Source: Alphaproteobacteria bacterium
GTDB lineage: Bacteria > Pseudomonadota > Alphaproteobacteria > Caulobacterales > Aquidulcibacteraceae
DNA: 49,174 nt
Assembly: GCA_027488965.1 (NCBI GenBank)
Contig: JAIYAO010000008.1
Coordinates: 1-49,174, forward strand
Reading direction: 5' to 3'
Each line of letters starts with the position of its first letter. The first letter of the stretch is position 1. Shown here one piece after another: positions 17,395 to 25,855 of the stretch. The notes beneath the pieces were generated by a model that did not search any database, was not told the origin of the DNA, and worked only from the letters and a program-made list of their open reading frames with translations. The position numbers and the translations under genes were made by a program.

Positions 17395-18228
17395 ATGTCC
17401 GAGACGCCTCCCCCGGAGGGCCCCATGGAGGCCGCCGCCGACGCCGACGCCCTCGCGGCGGCGCGCGCGGCCATCGATTCCATCGACGACCGCCTGCTGG
17501 CGCTGGTGGCGGAGCGGGCCGGCCTCGCCGCGCGCATCGCCGCCGCCAAGGGCGCGGTGGACGGCTCGCCCTTGCGTCCCGCCCGGGAAGTCGCGCTCCT
17601 GCGCCGCCTCGTGGGCCAGGCGCCCGCGGGCGTCGATCCCGCGCTGATCGTGGAACTCTGGCGCGCCCTGATGGCCGACAACCTGCGCCGGCAGAAGTGC
17701 GTGGAGGTGTTCACCGGCGGCGCGCCCGATCAGGTGCGGCTGTTCGACCTCGCGCGCCGTCACTTCGGCGACGGCGCCCGGATCACGCGGCTGGAAGACG
17801 CCCGCACCACGCTCAACCGCATGGTCGATACGCCGGCGGCGGCGGCGGTGCTGCCGTTTCCCGGCAAGTCGGGCGCGGGCGGCTGGTGGCCGATCCTGTC
17901 GGAACGCCGCTTCCACGACACCCAGCTCGTGGCTGTGCTGCCGATGCGCGACGACGGGCAGGAGCCGGAGGCGGCCGTCATCACGCGCGGCGCGCCGCTG
18001 GAGCCCACCGGCAAGGATGCGACACTGCTGATCGCCTTCGATCCCCATCACCGGCTGGTGCGCGGCTTGAATGAGGCGGCGCTTGCGGGCAAGGAGGTCG
18101 CCCGCGCGAACGCCTCGGTGCTGGTGCACTTCGAGACGTTCGTGGGGCCCAGCGATCCGCGTCTGGTCGCCCTCGCCAGGGCGGGCCTCGATGGCCCGCG
18201 CATCGTGGGATGCTATGCGCGCGTCTAG
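17395..18228 (+). CDS. Chorismate mutase (AroQ type) with C-terminal extension
   Basis: The start is an ATG at 17395 ([20 protein letters not shown]); another in-frame ATG follows ten codons later. The product is 277 aa. Residues about 17-100 form the AroQ helical domain: [31 protein letters not shown] and [13 protein letters not shown]. The domain converts chorismate to prephenate. The remaining 170 residues ([28 protein letters not shown] onward) resemble a worn prephenate-dehydratase-like region without an obvious catalytic motif, and may be regulatory. hisC and tyrC follow on the same strand, making a tyrosine/phenylalanine operon. A GATTC (GANTC) site lies at 17384-17388 just before the start. 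Confidence 0.9.
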   Translation: MSETPPPEGPMEAAADADALAAARAAIDSIDDRLLALVAERAGLAARIAAAKGAVDGSPLRPAREVALLRRLVGQAPAGVDPALIVELWRALMADNLRRQKCVEVFTGGAPDQVRLFDLARRHFGDGARITRLEDARTTLNRMVDTPAAAAVLPFPGKSGAGGWWPILSERRFHDTQLVAVLPMRDDGQEPEAAVITRGAPLEPTGKDATLLIAFDPHHRLVRGLNEAALAGKEVARANASVLVHFETFVGPSDPRLVALARAGLDGPRIVGCYARV

Positions 18229-18258
18229 AACAGCGTAGCGCGTGAAGGTCAGACATCC

Positions 18259-19335
18259 ATGACGCCCCGGCCGCTTCCCGGCATTCTCGACATCCAGCCC
18301 TACAAGGGCGGTGAATCCGTCATCCCGGGCGTGGCGAAGCCCGTGAAGCTCGCCTCCAACGAAAACCCGCTCGGTGCGAGCGCCGCAGCCCAAGCCGCCT
18401 TCGTGGAGGCGGCGGCCTCGCTGCAGCTCTACCCCGATGGTTCTGCGGCCGCGCTGCGCCGCGCCATCGCCGCGCGCTACGGCCTCGATGCGGACCGCAT
18501 CGTGTGCGGCGCCGGTTCCGACGAGATCTTCCAGCTGCTCGGCCGCGCCTATCTCGCGCCGGGCGATGAGATCGTGCAGTCGCAGTATGCGTTCCTCGTC
18601 TATCGCCTTGTGGCGCAGGCCGCCGGCGCCGTGGTGCGCTCCGCGCCCGACAGGGATTTCACCGTCGATGTGGACGCCATGCTCGCGGCGGTGACGGACA
18701 AGACCAAGATCGTCTTCCTCGCCAATCCCAACAATCCCACGGGAACCTACCTGCCCGTGCAGGAGGTGCGTCGCCTCCACGCGGGTCTGCCGGGCCATGT
18801 GTTGCTCGTGCTCGATGCGGCCTACGCGGAGTACGTGAAGAAGAACGACTACGCCGCGGGCGTCGAACTCGTCTCCGAGTTCGACAATGTGCTGATGACG
18901 CGCACGTTCTCCAAGATTCACGGGCTCGCCGCGCTGCGGCTCGGCTGGGCCTACGGGCCCGCCGGCGTGATCGACGTGCTCAACCGCGTGCGCGGGCCGT
19001 TCAACGTCTCGGCGCCGGCGATGAAGGCGGGCATAGCGGCCATCGAGGATACGGCCTTCGCCGAACGCTCCGCCGAACACAACGCCGCGGAACTCGCGCG
19101 GGTGTCGGCGGCGCTCGAGAAGCTCGGGTTCAACGTCACGCAGAGCGTGGCGAACTTCCTGCTGATCCACCTGCCGCCCGGCAAGGCGGACGCCGCGGAC
19201 GCCTTCATCCGGTCCCGCGGCTTCATCCTGCGCGCGTTGAAGGCCTACGGCCTGCCGGACGCGCTGCGGCTCTCGATCGGCACAGCGGCGGAGAACGACG
19301 GCGTGCTGGCGGCGTTTGCGGATCTCCCGCGGTGA
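18259..19335 (+). CDS. hisC: Histidinol-phosphate / aromatic aminotransferase
   Basis: This 358-aa fold-type I PLP enzyme has the opening typical of HisC (GILDIQPYKGGESVIPGVAKPVKLASNENPLG), the substrate loop FLANPNNPTGTYLP, and the cofactor lysine in TRTFSKIHGLAALRLGW. The C-terminus LRLSIGTAAENDGVLAAF is also diagnostic. It lies 30 nt after chorismate mutase and before tyrC. In this setting HisC-type enzymes commonly serve both histidine and aromatic amino-acid synthesis, transaminating histidinol phosphate as well as aromatic keto acids or prephenate. The dual role is inferred from context. Confidence 0.93.
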   Translation: MTPRPLPGILDIQPYKGGESVIPGVAKPVKLASNENPLGASAAAQAAFVEAAASLQLYPDGSAAALRRAIAARYGLDADRIVCGAGSDEIFQLLGRAYLAPGDEIVQSQYAFLVYRLVAQAAGAVVRSAPDRDFTVDVDAMLAAVTDKTKIVFLANPNNPTGTYLPVQEVRRLHAGLPGHVLLVLDAAYAEYVKKNDYAAGVELVSEFDNVLMTRTFSKIHGLAALRLGWAYGPAGVIDVLNRVRGPFNVSAPAMKAGIAAIEDTAFAERSAEHNAAELARVSAALEKLGFNVTQSVANFLLIHLPPGKADAADAFIRSRGFILRALKAYGLPDALRLSIGTAAENDGVLAAFADLPR

Positions 19336-19356
19336 GGCGCCGCAACGCCATCATCC

Positions 19357-19506
19357 TTCTCCCCCGCGAGGGAGAGAAGGTGGCCCAAGGCCGGATGAGG
19401 GGGCGGGCTGCAGGATCGCGCGCAGCCGCTACGTCGAACTCAATCCTGTGGGACGCCCCCTCATCCGGCCGCTTCGCGGCCACCTTCTCCCCCTCGCGGG
19501 GGAGAA
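19357..19506. repeat. 150-bp intergenic inverted repeat between hisC and tyrC
   Basis: The left arm 19357-19405 (TTCTCCCCCGCGAGGGAGAG...) and right arm 19454-19506 are near-exact reverse complements of about 50 bp with a 48-bp spacer. The main difference is a 4-base insertion in the right arm, which completes a small internal hairpin (GGCCGCTTCGCGGCC). Each arm has the CTCCCCC/GGGGGAG, hairpin, GATGAGGGGG order also seen at 3751-3900. It may weaken or modulate read-through into tyrC, because its right end is only 25 bp before that start. Confidence 0.85.
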
Positions 19507-19531
19507 TGGCTGGATCCACGGGGCGCACGCC

Positions 19532-20461
19532 ATGACCTTCGCCACCGTCGCCGTCATCGGCGCGGGCCTCATCGGCTCGTCCATCGCGCGCGCGGCGCGG
19601 GAGAAGGGGGCGTGTGGCGCCGTAAGGATCTTCGATGCGTCGCCCGCCGTGCGCGACAGGGCGCGGGCGCTCGGTCTCGGCCACGTGTGCGACACAGGCG
19701 CGGACGCAGTGTCCGGCGCTGACCTCGTCATCCTCGCCACACCCATCGGCGCGATGGGCGCCGCCGCCGCAGACGTCGCCGCCGCATTGTCCGAAGGCGC
19801 GGTGCTCACCGATGTGGGCTCCACCAAGCGCGCCGTGATCGATGCGCTGGCCGCGCACGCGCCGGCGCATGCGTTCGTCATCCCCGGCCACCCCATCGCG
19901 GGCACCGAGCAGTCGGGGCCCGATGCGGGCTTCGCCTCGCTGTTCGAGAACCGCTGGACGATCCTCACCCCGCTGGACGATCCGCGCCCCGCCTACGCCG
20001 AAGCCGTGGCGAAGCTCGCCGCGTTCTGGGAGGCGCTGGGCGCGCGCATCGAGATCATGGACGCCGACCGCCACGATCTCGTGCTCGCCATCACCAGCCA
20101 CGTGCCGCATCTGATCGCGTTCAACATCGTCGCCACGGCGGAGGATCTGGAGACGGTGACGGAATCGGAGATCGTGAAGTATTCCGCCGGCGGTTTCCGC
20201 GATTTCACGCGCCTCGCCGCCTCCGATCCCACCATGTGGCGCGACGTGTTCCTCTCGAACCGCGAGGCGGTGCTCGAAATCCTCGGCCGCTTCACGGAAG
20301 ATCTCGCCGCCCTGCAGCGCGCCATCCGCTGGGGCGACGGCGAAGCGCTGCACGATCTCTTCACCCGTGCCCGCCGCATGCGCCGAGAGGTGATCGAAGC
20401 CGGTCAGGACACCGCCGCGCCCAACTGGGGGCGCGATCAGTCCGGCGGCGACGGCGCATAG
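19532..20461 (+). CDS. tyrC: Prephenate/arogenate dehydrogenase (TyrC)
   Basis: The true start is the ATG at 19532; the track ORF adds the repeat and the hisC tail. The 309-aa protein starts VAVIGAGLIGSSIARAAREKG, the NAD-binding loop. VLTDVGSTKRAV and VIPGHPIAGTEQSGPDAG follow, then DLVLAITSHVPHLIAFNIV and a helical C-terminal dimerisation domain. The family oxidatively decarboxylates prephenate or arogenate toward tyrosine. It is the last gene of the chorismate mutase-hisC-tyrC cluster. The 3' end overlaps the convergent DUF2125 gene by 25 bases. Confidence 0.94.
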   Translation: MTFATVAVIGAGLIGSSIARAAREKGACGAVRIFDASPAVRDRARALGLGHVCDTGADAVSGADLVILATPIGAMGAAAADVAAALSEGAVLTDVGSTKRAVIDALAAHAPAHAFVIPGHPIAGTEQSGPDAGFASLFENRWTILTPLDDPRPAYAEAVAKLAAFWEALGARIEIMDADRHDLVLAITSHVPHLIAFNIVATAEDLETVTESEIVKYSAGGFRDFTRLAASDPTMWRDVFLSNREAVLEILGRFTEDLAALQRAIRWGDGEALHDLFTRARRMRREVIEAGQDTAAPNWGRDQSGGDGA

Positions 20462-21342
20462 AGCGGCTTCGCCGGGGCCACGCGCAATCCCGCAAACGTC
20501 CACCAGCCCTCCCCCGCCACCAGCGCCACGGGTTGCGCACCCGCCGGCGTCAGCGTGAGCGTGCCCACAGGCCGGTACAGCGCATCGAGATCGAGCGCGC
20601 CGTCGCCCGTCACCTGCGTGCCGGCGTAGCCCACGTCGAACCGCTCCACGCGCAGCGCGCCGGACCATGTCTGCAGGGGCTGCGCGGTCCCCAGCGTCGC
20701 GTAGTCCGTCACCGCCACGGCGGCGCGGAAATGCGCGAAGGGGCTGAGCCCGTTGAGCGCGGCGAAGGGGGTGGGGCCGGACCAGTCGGCGGCGTCGACG
20801 ATCAGCTGTGCATCGGCGGCGCGGCGCGGATCTGGGCGCAGGTGCACCAGCAGCTTGCCGATCTTCGTTGCCGCCGCGCCCGCGCGCGTGATCTCCGCGC
20901 CCTCCAGATCGAGCGAGAACCGCGCCAGCGCGCCGTCGCTGGTGACGCGGATGCTGAGATCGCCGCGCGCCGTCGTCAGCACCTGCGCTGCGCCGCTCTC
21001 GCCCGTCCAGCGCAGGCCGCCGGCGAGGCCCACGATCAGGTGGCGCGGGTTGGAGAGGTTGATGCTCACGGGCAGCGCGGCCGCCGCGATTTGCAGCGCG
21101 GGCATGCGCGTGGCGGCGCGCGCGTCCGTGAGGGTCAGCGTCAGGCGCAGCGGGAATCCCCCGGCGCGCACGTCGCCGTAGCTCGCCTCCACACCGTGCG
21201 CGCCGCCGTTGGCGATCGCGGCGTCGAGCGCCTTCACCGCCGCGTCCTTCGCGTATAACCAGTAGCCCGTCCAGCACAGGCAGAAGAGCGCAAACAGCGC
21301 CCACGGGACGTAAAGGCCGAGACGGCGGGGGGATGTGCTCAT
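20437..21342 (-). CDS. DUF2125 domain protein
   Basis: The start at the ATG 21342 gives MSTSPRRLGLYVPWALFALFCLCWTGYWLYAKDAAVKALD, a signal anchor helix followed by a large extracytoplasmic part, 301 aa in total. GVEASYGDVRAGGFPLRLTLTLTDARAA and WTGESGAAQVLTTARGDLSI match the alphaproteobacterial DUF2125 family, which is beta-rich and lies in the periplasm. The role is unknown; similar folds bind lipids or assist outer-membrane assembly, but that is only a hint. It converges on tyrC and overlaps it by 25 bases. Confidence 0.85.
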   Translation of the reverse strand: MSTSPRRLGLYVPWALFALFCLCWTGYWLYAKDAAVKALDAAIANGGAHGVEASYGDVRAGGFPLRLTLTLTDARAATRMPALQIAAAALPVSINLSNPRHLIVGLAGGLRWTGESGAAQVLTTARGDLSIRVTSDGALARFSLDLEGAEITRAGAAATKIGKLLVHLRPDPRRAADAQLIVDAADWSGPTPFAALNGLSPFAHFRAAVAVTDYATLGTAQPLQTWSGALRVERFDVGYAGTQVTGDGALDLDALYRPVGTLTLTPAGAQPVALVAGEGWWTFAGLRVAPAKPLYAPSPPD

Positions 21343-21418
21343 GCGAAACCACCTCTGGGCCGTACCGCCGGCAGCTTGCGAGCTCGGCGGCGCCACATCC
21401 GGTACGGGCGCACTGCGC

Positions 21419-22132
21419 TCACTGCGCCAGCAACGCGTCGGACGCCGTTTCGATCCGGTCTTCCAGCGTGCGCATGAAATCTTCGCGCGAAAGGCCGGGC
21501 GGGATCGCGTCCAGAACTTCGAAGGTCGCCAGCCCCGGGCGGCGGATGAGGCCGCGCGCGGCCCAGATGCGCCCCGTGTCCAGCGCCACGGGCACGCAGG
21601 GCACGCCGAGATCGCGGTAGAGCGCGGCGACGCCGGGCTTCCAGTCCCCCCGCACGCCGGGATCCTGGCGGGTGCCTTCGGGAAAGATCACGATCTGACG
21701 GCCTGCGTCGCGCGCCGGCCGCGCCGCGCGCAGGAGTTTCTTCAGCGCGCTCGCGTGCGCCTCGCGGTCGATGGGGATCATGCCCATGGCCTGCGCGTAC
21801 CAACCCAGCACCGGCGCATTGAGCAGCTCCTGCTTGAGCACAAAAGCCGGGCTGTCGAACATCAGGAACGGCACGAGCGTATCCAGCATCGACTGGTGCT
21901 TGCACGCCACGAGGCTGGCGCCCGGCGGAATCTTGTCGAGCCCCCGGTACTGCACGCGCGCGCCGACGATCCAGCGCAGGCCCCAAACGGAAAGTTTCGC
22001 CCACAAGCGCCCCGCGCCCAGCTCCGCGCGATCTTTTGGCGCCGCAAGCGTGCGCGGCAGCCATACGAGGCCGGCGAACGTCATGGCCCCATAGAGCCAG
22101 ACGACATAGAGAACCGAACGGATCAGGATCAT
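21419..22132 (-). CDS. plsC: 1-acyl-sn-glycerol-3-phosphate acyltransferase
   Basis: The start is the ATG at 22132, giving 237 aa rather than the 560-aa track ORF. The acyltransferase motif I is HQSMLD (His79 to Asp84, the HX4D pair), GMIPIDRE follows, and IVIFPEGTR (about 148-155) is the motif that binds the acceptor phosphate. An N-terminal membrane helix is present. The enzyme adds the second acyl chain in phospholipid synthesis at the inner membrane. Its start overlaps the ydcF-like stop (ATGA), so translation is probably coupled. Confidence 0.93.
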   Translation of the reverse strand: MILIRSVLYVVWLYGAMTFAGLVWLPRTLAAPKDRAELGAGRLWAKLSVWGLRWIVGARVQYRGLDKIPPGASLVACKHQSMLDTLVPFLMFDSPAFVLKQELLNAPVLGWYAQAMGMIPIDREAHASALKKLLRAARPARDAGRQIVIFPEGTRQDPGVRGDWKPGVAALYRDLGVPCVPVALDTGRIWAARGLIRRPGLATFEVLDAIPPGLSREDFMRTLEDRIETASDALLAQ

Positions 22133-22752
22133 GCGGCGGGGGGCGACTCTGGCGGCGTGTCCGTCGCCAATACAGCCTCGCGGGCGCGGATGACGAGATA
22201 CTTCACGTATTCCCCGCCCAGCCGCGCCGCCTTGCCGGGGTCCGTCTGCCAGGCGCCGGCCTTCGCGATGGCGGTCTGCACCGGATAGGGGATCAACTGC
22301 GCGTCCGGCATCGCCACGCGCAGCTCGGCGATGCTGCGCGGCATGTGGTAGTCGTCGGTGACGACGATGATCCGGGCAAAGCCGTTGCGTTCGGCCCAGG
22401 CGGCGGTCTCCGAGGCGTTGCCGAGGGTGTCCTCCGCCTGGCGGCCGAGATCGACGCAGCAGGCGATGAGTTCGGCGGGGCCGTCGAGCACGGCGTACAC
22501 TTCCTTGTCGGGCACCTGCGCGTTGACGCCGGAGATCAGCATGCGTCGCCCGCGCCCCTCCGCCAGCAGGCGCATGGCGGTGGTCAGCCGCTCGCTGGTG
22601 CCCCCCGTCAGCGCCACCACCGCATCCGCCTCCGGCAGCGGCGAGGGCGGCCGGGCGGCCTCCACGTTGCGCGCAAAGCTCAGGTAGCCAAGGCCCAGCG
22701 CGGCGATGAAGGCGGTGAGGATCGCCAGCAGGATGCCCCGGATCCAGCTCAT
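22129..22752 (-). CDS. YdcF / DUF218 family membrane-anchored protein
   Basis: This 207-aa protein has one N-terminal membrane helix (ILLAILTAFIAALGLGYLSFA) and the DUF218 pattern: ADAVVALTGGTSERLTTAMRLLAEGRGRRMLISG, then EDTLGNASETAAWAERNG and IIVVTDDYHMPRSIAELR. The family includes the periplasmic proteins YdcF, SanA and ElyC, several of which affect envelope integrity. It sits in a four-gene overlapping unit (ftsE-ftsX-ydcF-plsC) in which each start overlaps the previous stop by four bases. This supports an envelope role coordinated with division. Confidence 0.9.
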   Translation of the reverse strand: MSWIRGILLAILTAFIAALGLGYLSFARNVEAARPPSPLPEADAVVALTGGTSERLTTAMRLLAEGRGRRMLISGVNAQVPDKEVYAVLDGPAELIACCVDLGRQAEDTLGNASETAAWAERNGFARIIVVTDDYHMPRSIAELRVAMPDAQLIPYPVQTAIAKAGAWQTDPGKAARLGGEYVKYLVIRAREAVLATDTPPESPPAA

Positions 22753-23579
22753 CCGAGCCGGTCCGCGCGGTCATACGCGTCCGCTGCGCCCCAGCGCGCG
22801 CCCACGGCGGCCGCGCCCGCTGCAAGCAGCGGCGCGAGGAGGACGATCGCCGCCTCCATGGAACTGATGCGCGCGACCATGTCCGCCAAGGATACAGGCA
22901 TCGGCAGGCCGGTGAGAACCCCGGCGGCCCCCGCAACCGTCGCCAGCGTCCCCAGAAGGCCCGCAGTGAAGCCGAATTCGGCGCCGGTGCGTCCATAAGC
23001 GGCCAGCACGCGCGCCCGGGGTGCGCCCAGGTCTGCGCCGATGGCCGCCGGCGCGGGCGCCGCGAGTGATGCGGACCGCAGCAGCAGCGCCAGCGCCACA
23101 AGCAGCACCGCCGCGCCCGCGAACCCCGCCGGCCCCGCCAGCGCCGCGGTCCCCGCCGGCGCGGGCGGGGGGGAGATCAGGTCGGCGCGCACGCCGCGTT
23201 CAAGCAACGCCTGCCCGATGGCCCCGTCGGTCGCCAGCGCCGGGTCACGTCCCGCCTCGATCAGACGCACGGGGGGCAGGGTGTCGGGGTCCACAGGCCC
23301 GCCGCCCGCCTGCTCCAGTAGCCGTGCCGCGCGCTGGCGCGTCACCGGCGCGGCGAACCGCACGCCGGGCAGTGCGCGCAGGGCGGCGGCGGCGGTCTCC
23401 ACCGCGGCTTCGGTGTCCGGCGTCCGGACGCGCACCGTGAGCGCGCCGGCGGTGCGGGCGGCGTCGGCGCGGGCGTGGGCCCCCAGCGTCTCGCCGGTCA
23501 GCGCCGCCGCCAGCGCGGCGAGCGTCAGCAGGGCGACAGCGATGAACACGCCCGCCCCCGGGATCGGCGCGCGGCTCAT
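22749..23579 (-). CDS. ftsX: FtsX-like cell division ABC permease
   Basis: This 276-aa protein has four hydrophobic segments: near residues 10-30, then three in the C-terminal half (FAGAAVLLVALALLLRSASLA, FTAGLLGTLATVAGAAGVL and IVLLAPLLAAGAAAVGARWG). Between the first and second lies a periplasmic loop with VRVRTPDTEAAVETAAAALRALPGV, the FtsX extracellular domain start. FtsX with FtsE controls peptidoglycan amidases at the division site. Primary sequence conservation is modest, so the call rests partly on pairing with the ATPase gene, whose stop overlaps its start by four bases. Confidence 0.85.
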   Translation of the reverse strand: MSRAPIPGAGVFIAVALLTLAALAAALTGETLGAHARADAARTAGALTVRVRTPDTEAAVETAAAALRALPGVRFAAPVTRQRAARLLEQAGGGPVDPDTLPPVRLIEAGRDPALATDGAIGQALLERGVRADLISPPPAPAGTAALAGPAGFAGAAVLLVALALLLRSASLAAPAPAAIGADLGAPRARVLAAYGRTGAEFGFTAGLLGTLATVAGAAGVLTGLPMPVSLADMVARISSMEAAIVLLAPLLAAGAAAVGARWGAADAYDRADRLG

Positions 23580-24316
23580 GCCGGCGCCTCCGAGAGGCGG
23601 CCGCGGTCGAGGCGCAAGCGCGCGGCGGGGAGGGCGGCGAACAGCTCCGGCGTCTGCGTGGCGATGGCCACCGCCGCCCGCTGGCGCGCGATCTCCGACA
23701 AAAGCCGCAGCACGCGCGCCACGCCGTCGGGGCCGAGGCCCGCCAGCGGCTCGTCCGCCAGCACGATGTCGGGCTGGGCGATGAACGCGCGCGCCACGCC
23801 CACGAGGCGCTGCTGCGTGCCTGTCAACGCCGCCACCGGCTGGCCCGCCACGTCGGAGAGGCCGAGGTAGGCGAGCAAGTCCACCACGTCGCCGGCCATG
23901 CGCGCGTTGAGCGTGGGCGCCGTCAGCCGCAGGGGCGCGGCCACGGCGTCGAAGGTGGTGTCGTCGGCGTCCAGCAGCGGCGTCTGTGCGATGTAGCCGA
24001 TGCGCTGCTTCAGCGCGCGGCGCACTTGCGCCGGCAGCGTCGCCACGTCGGAGCCGAGCAGCAGCGCGCGGCCCGCACGCGGCAGCAGTGCGCCGCGCAG
24101 TACATGAAGCAGAGCGGATTTCCCCGCGCCCGGGCCGCCGTGGACGATGGCCGTGCCGCCCGGCGTGAGGCGCAGGTCGATGTCGTTCAGCACCGGCGGT
24201 TGGCCGCGCCAGCCTGCGGTGACGCCAGCGAGCACGATGGCGGCGCGCGCGCTTTCGGGCGGCGCGGCGGCCGGTGCGCGCAGGCTGTCCTCATCGGCGG
24301 CGGGCGGCGGCGTCAA
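23576..24316 (-). CDS. ftsE: FtsE-like ABC ATPase with degenerate signature
   Basis: This 246-aa ABC ATPase has Walker A GGPGAGKS (60-67) and Walker B IVLADEP, with the Glu kept. The signature usually reading LSGGQ is LTGTQ here (164-168). The switch histidine (ATH in normal FtsE) is Gln221 (IATQTPEL), and the D-loop is GLGPDG. A short, Pro/Ala-rich N-terminal extension of about 25 residues precedes the fold. It is followed by ftsX with a four-base overlap. The protein should bind ATP; efficient hydrolysis is doubtful. It could also be a divergent ABC ATPase that is not FtsE, but the FtsX pairing favours the call. Confidence 0.82.
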   Translation of the reverse strand: MTPPPAADEDSLRAPAAAPPESARAAIVLAGVTAGWRGQPPVLNDIDLRLTPGGTAIVHGGPGAGKSALLHVLRGALLPRAGRALLLGSDVATLPAQVRRALKQRIGYIAQTPLLDADDTTFDAVAAPLRLTAPTLNARMAGDVVDLLAYLGLSDVAGQPVAALTGTQQRLVGVARAFIAQPDIVLADEPLAGLGPDGVARVLRLLSEIARQRAAVAIATQTPELFAALPAARLRLDRGRLSEAPA

Positions 24317-24331
24317 TGGACAATCCTTATC

Positions 24332-24375
24332 GAATCAGCGCACTCACGAAATCTAAACCATGGCGCCGAAGAATC
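24332..24375. promoter_or_regulatory. Two GANTC sites in the ftsE / DUF3426 divergent promoter region
   Basis: The 65-bp gap between ftsE and the zinc-ribbon gene holds GAATC at 24332-24336 and GAATC at 24371-24375. GANTC is the CcrM methylation site, and GcrA uses methylated GANTC in promoters. With gcrA in the same window, cell-cycle control of ftsEX and its neighbour is plausible. The second site lies only 6 bp before the ATG at 24382. Confidence 0.4.
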
Positions 24376-24381
24376 CGTAAC

Positions 24382-25305
24382 ATGATCCTAACGTGTCCAT
24401 CGTGCGCGACCCGCTATTATGCAGACGACGGGTCTATCGGGCCGAACGGCCGCTCCGTCCGCTGCGCGTCGTGCACCCACACCTGGTATGTGGAATCCCA
24501 ACTGGTGCTGAATGATGGCGCCGGCGTCCCGGACGCCGAGCCGCCGCTGACGCGCGAGCGCGTGGAGCGCATGCGACGCGCCGCCGCCGCCGCCAACGGC
24601 CCGCCGGTGTCGGCCGCCGCCCGTTTCCGTCAGCAGCAGGCCGAACGCCAGCGCAAGGACCGCATCCGCGCCGCCGTGGTGGCGTGGGGCGCCACCGGCG
24701 TGGCGCTTGCCGCCACCACCACGAGCGCCGTGGCCTTCCGCGAGGACGTGGCGCGGGTCTGGCCCAAGGCGGCCAGCGCCTACGCCGCCGTCGGCCTCGA
24801 CGTGAACATCTACGGCCTCGAGTTCGTGGACCTGCAGGTGGAGCACGTTTTCGACGGGCCGGAGCCGGTGCTCGTGGTCCGCGGCGCGGTGACGAACATG
24901 GGCCGCGACGCGCGCCCGGCGCCGGTGCTGCGCTTCGGCCTGCGCGATCCGTCCGCCCGCGAGATCCAGCACGTGATGGCGCGGATGACCAGCGCCACCA
25001 TTCCCGCCGGCGGGGCCGCGCCCTTCGAGATCCGCATCGAGAACGCCTCCGCCGACGCCGCGGATCTGGAGGCCACCTTCGCCAGCGCCGCCGAAGCCGC
25101 GGCCATGCCCGCGGGCGTTGCGGCCGTGGCGGCCAACGATCCGGCGCTGCAGACGGCGCAGCATCTGCTCGATCCGCCGGGGCCGGACGGGGTCATGACG
25201 CTTGATCCGCTCGTCCACGGCGTTGACGGGCGCGCGGAAGCCTCCCATGACGGGCTCGCGCCGCGGCTGGAAGAGCCGTGGCCCCCGCGCGAGGACCATG
25301 GCTAA
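24382..25305 (+). CDS. Zinc-ribbon (MJ0042) and DUF3426 membrane protein
   Basis: The start ATG at 24382 gives 307 aa. The N-terminus ILTCPSCATRYYADDGSIGPNGRSVRCASCTHTW is an MJ0042 zinc ribbon with Cys5, Cys8, Cys28 and Cys31 as metal ligands. A charged helical linker follows, then a membrane segment (about 95-117). A C-terminal DUF3426-type beta domain has VVRGAVTNMGRDARPAPVLRFGLRD and IPAGGAAPFEIRIENAS. This family is common in Alphaproteobacteria and of unknown function. It is divergent from ftsE and overlaps the start of hpt by 8 bases. Confidence 0.9.
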   Translation: MILTCPSCATRYYADDGSIGPNGRSVRCASCTHTWYVESQLVLNDGAGVPDAEPPLTRERVERMRRAAAAANGPPVSAAARFRQQQAERQRKDRIRAAVVAWGATGVALAATTTSAVAFREDVARVWPKAASAYAAVGLDVNIYGLEFVDLQVEHVFDGPEPVLVVRGAVTNMGRDARPAPVLRFGLRDPSAREIQHVMARMTSATIPAGGAAPFEIRIENASADAADLEATFASAAEAAAMPAGVAAVAANDPALQTAQHLLDPPGPDGVMTLDPLVHGVDGRAEASHDGLAPRLEEPWPPREDHG

Positions 25306-25819
25306 GCCACAGATCGACGTCCTGATCGCCGAAGCCGAGATCGCCACGCGCATCGAAACGCTGGCCGACGGGCTTGTGGGCGTCCTGGACGATCGCTGGA
25401 CGATCGTGCAGCTCATGCAGGGCGCAGGGCCGTTCGCGGCGGACTTCATGCGCGCGCTGGCGCGGCGCGACATCCACCCGATCCTCGACTCCCTGTGGCT
25501 GGAGAGCTACCGGGACGAGAAGGTGTCCTCCGGACGCGTGGTCGTACGCGCCGACATCTCCCGCAAGCTGGAAGGCCGCCCGGTCCTGATGCTTGACGAT
25601 GTGTACGACAGCGGCCGCACCATTGCGTTTGCCCGCGCGCATCTGGAGGCCAAGGGCGCCACGGAAGTGAAGGTCTGCGCCTTCATCCGCAAACCCAGCG
25701 CGCTGGGCCTGCCCATCGACTACGTGGGGTTCGACGCGCCGGACAGGTATCTCGTGGGTTACGGCATGGACGACGCGGGGCGTTACCGCGGCCTGCCGTT
25801 CGTGGGCGCGCTCGACTAG
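25298..25819 (+). CDS. hpt: Hypoxanthine phosphoribosyltransferase
   Basis: The ATG at 25298 gives 173 aa and overlaps the previous gene. VLMLDDVYDSGRT (96-108) is the PRPP-binding loop. LWLESYRDEKVSSGRV precedes it, and the C-terminal DRYLVGYGMD is diagnostic of HPRT-type enzymes. It salvages hypoxanthine (and guanine) into IMP and GMP in the cytoplasm. The coupled zinc-ribbon gene upstream gives no metabolic link, so co-expression may be fortuitous. A short GC hairpin follows the stop. Confidence 0.92.
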   Translation: MAKPQIDVLIAEAEIATRIETLADGLVGVLDDRWTIVQLMQGAGPFAADFMRALARRDIHPILDSLWLESYRDEKVSSGRVVVRADISRKLEGRPVLMLDDVYDSGRTIAFARAHLEAKGATEVKVCAFIRKPSALGLPIDYVGFDAPDRYLVGYGMDDAGRYRGLPFVGALD

Positions 25820-25855
25820 CCCTCCTCATTGCAGGCGAGGCGCGCGGACCAACAT

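Noticed and set aside
17320-19170. 616-aa minus-strand ORF opposite chorismate mutase and hisC
   Set aside because: Low-complexity shadow ORF; both sense genes are clear.
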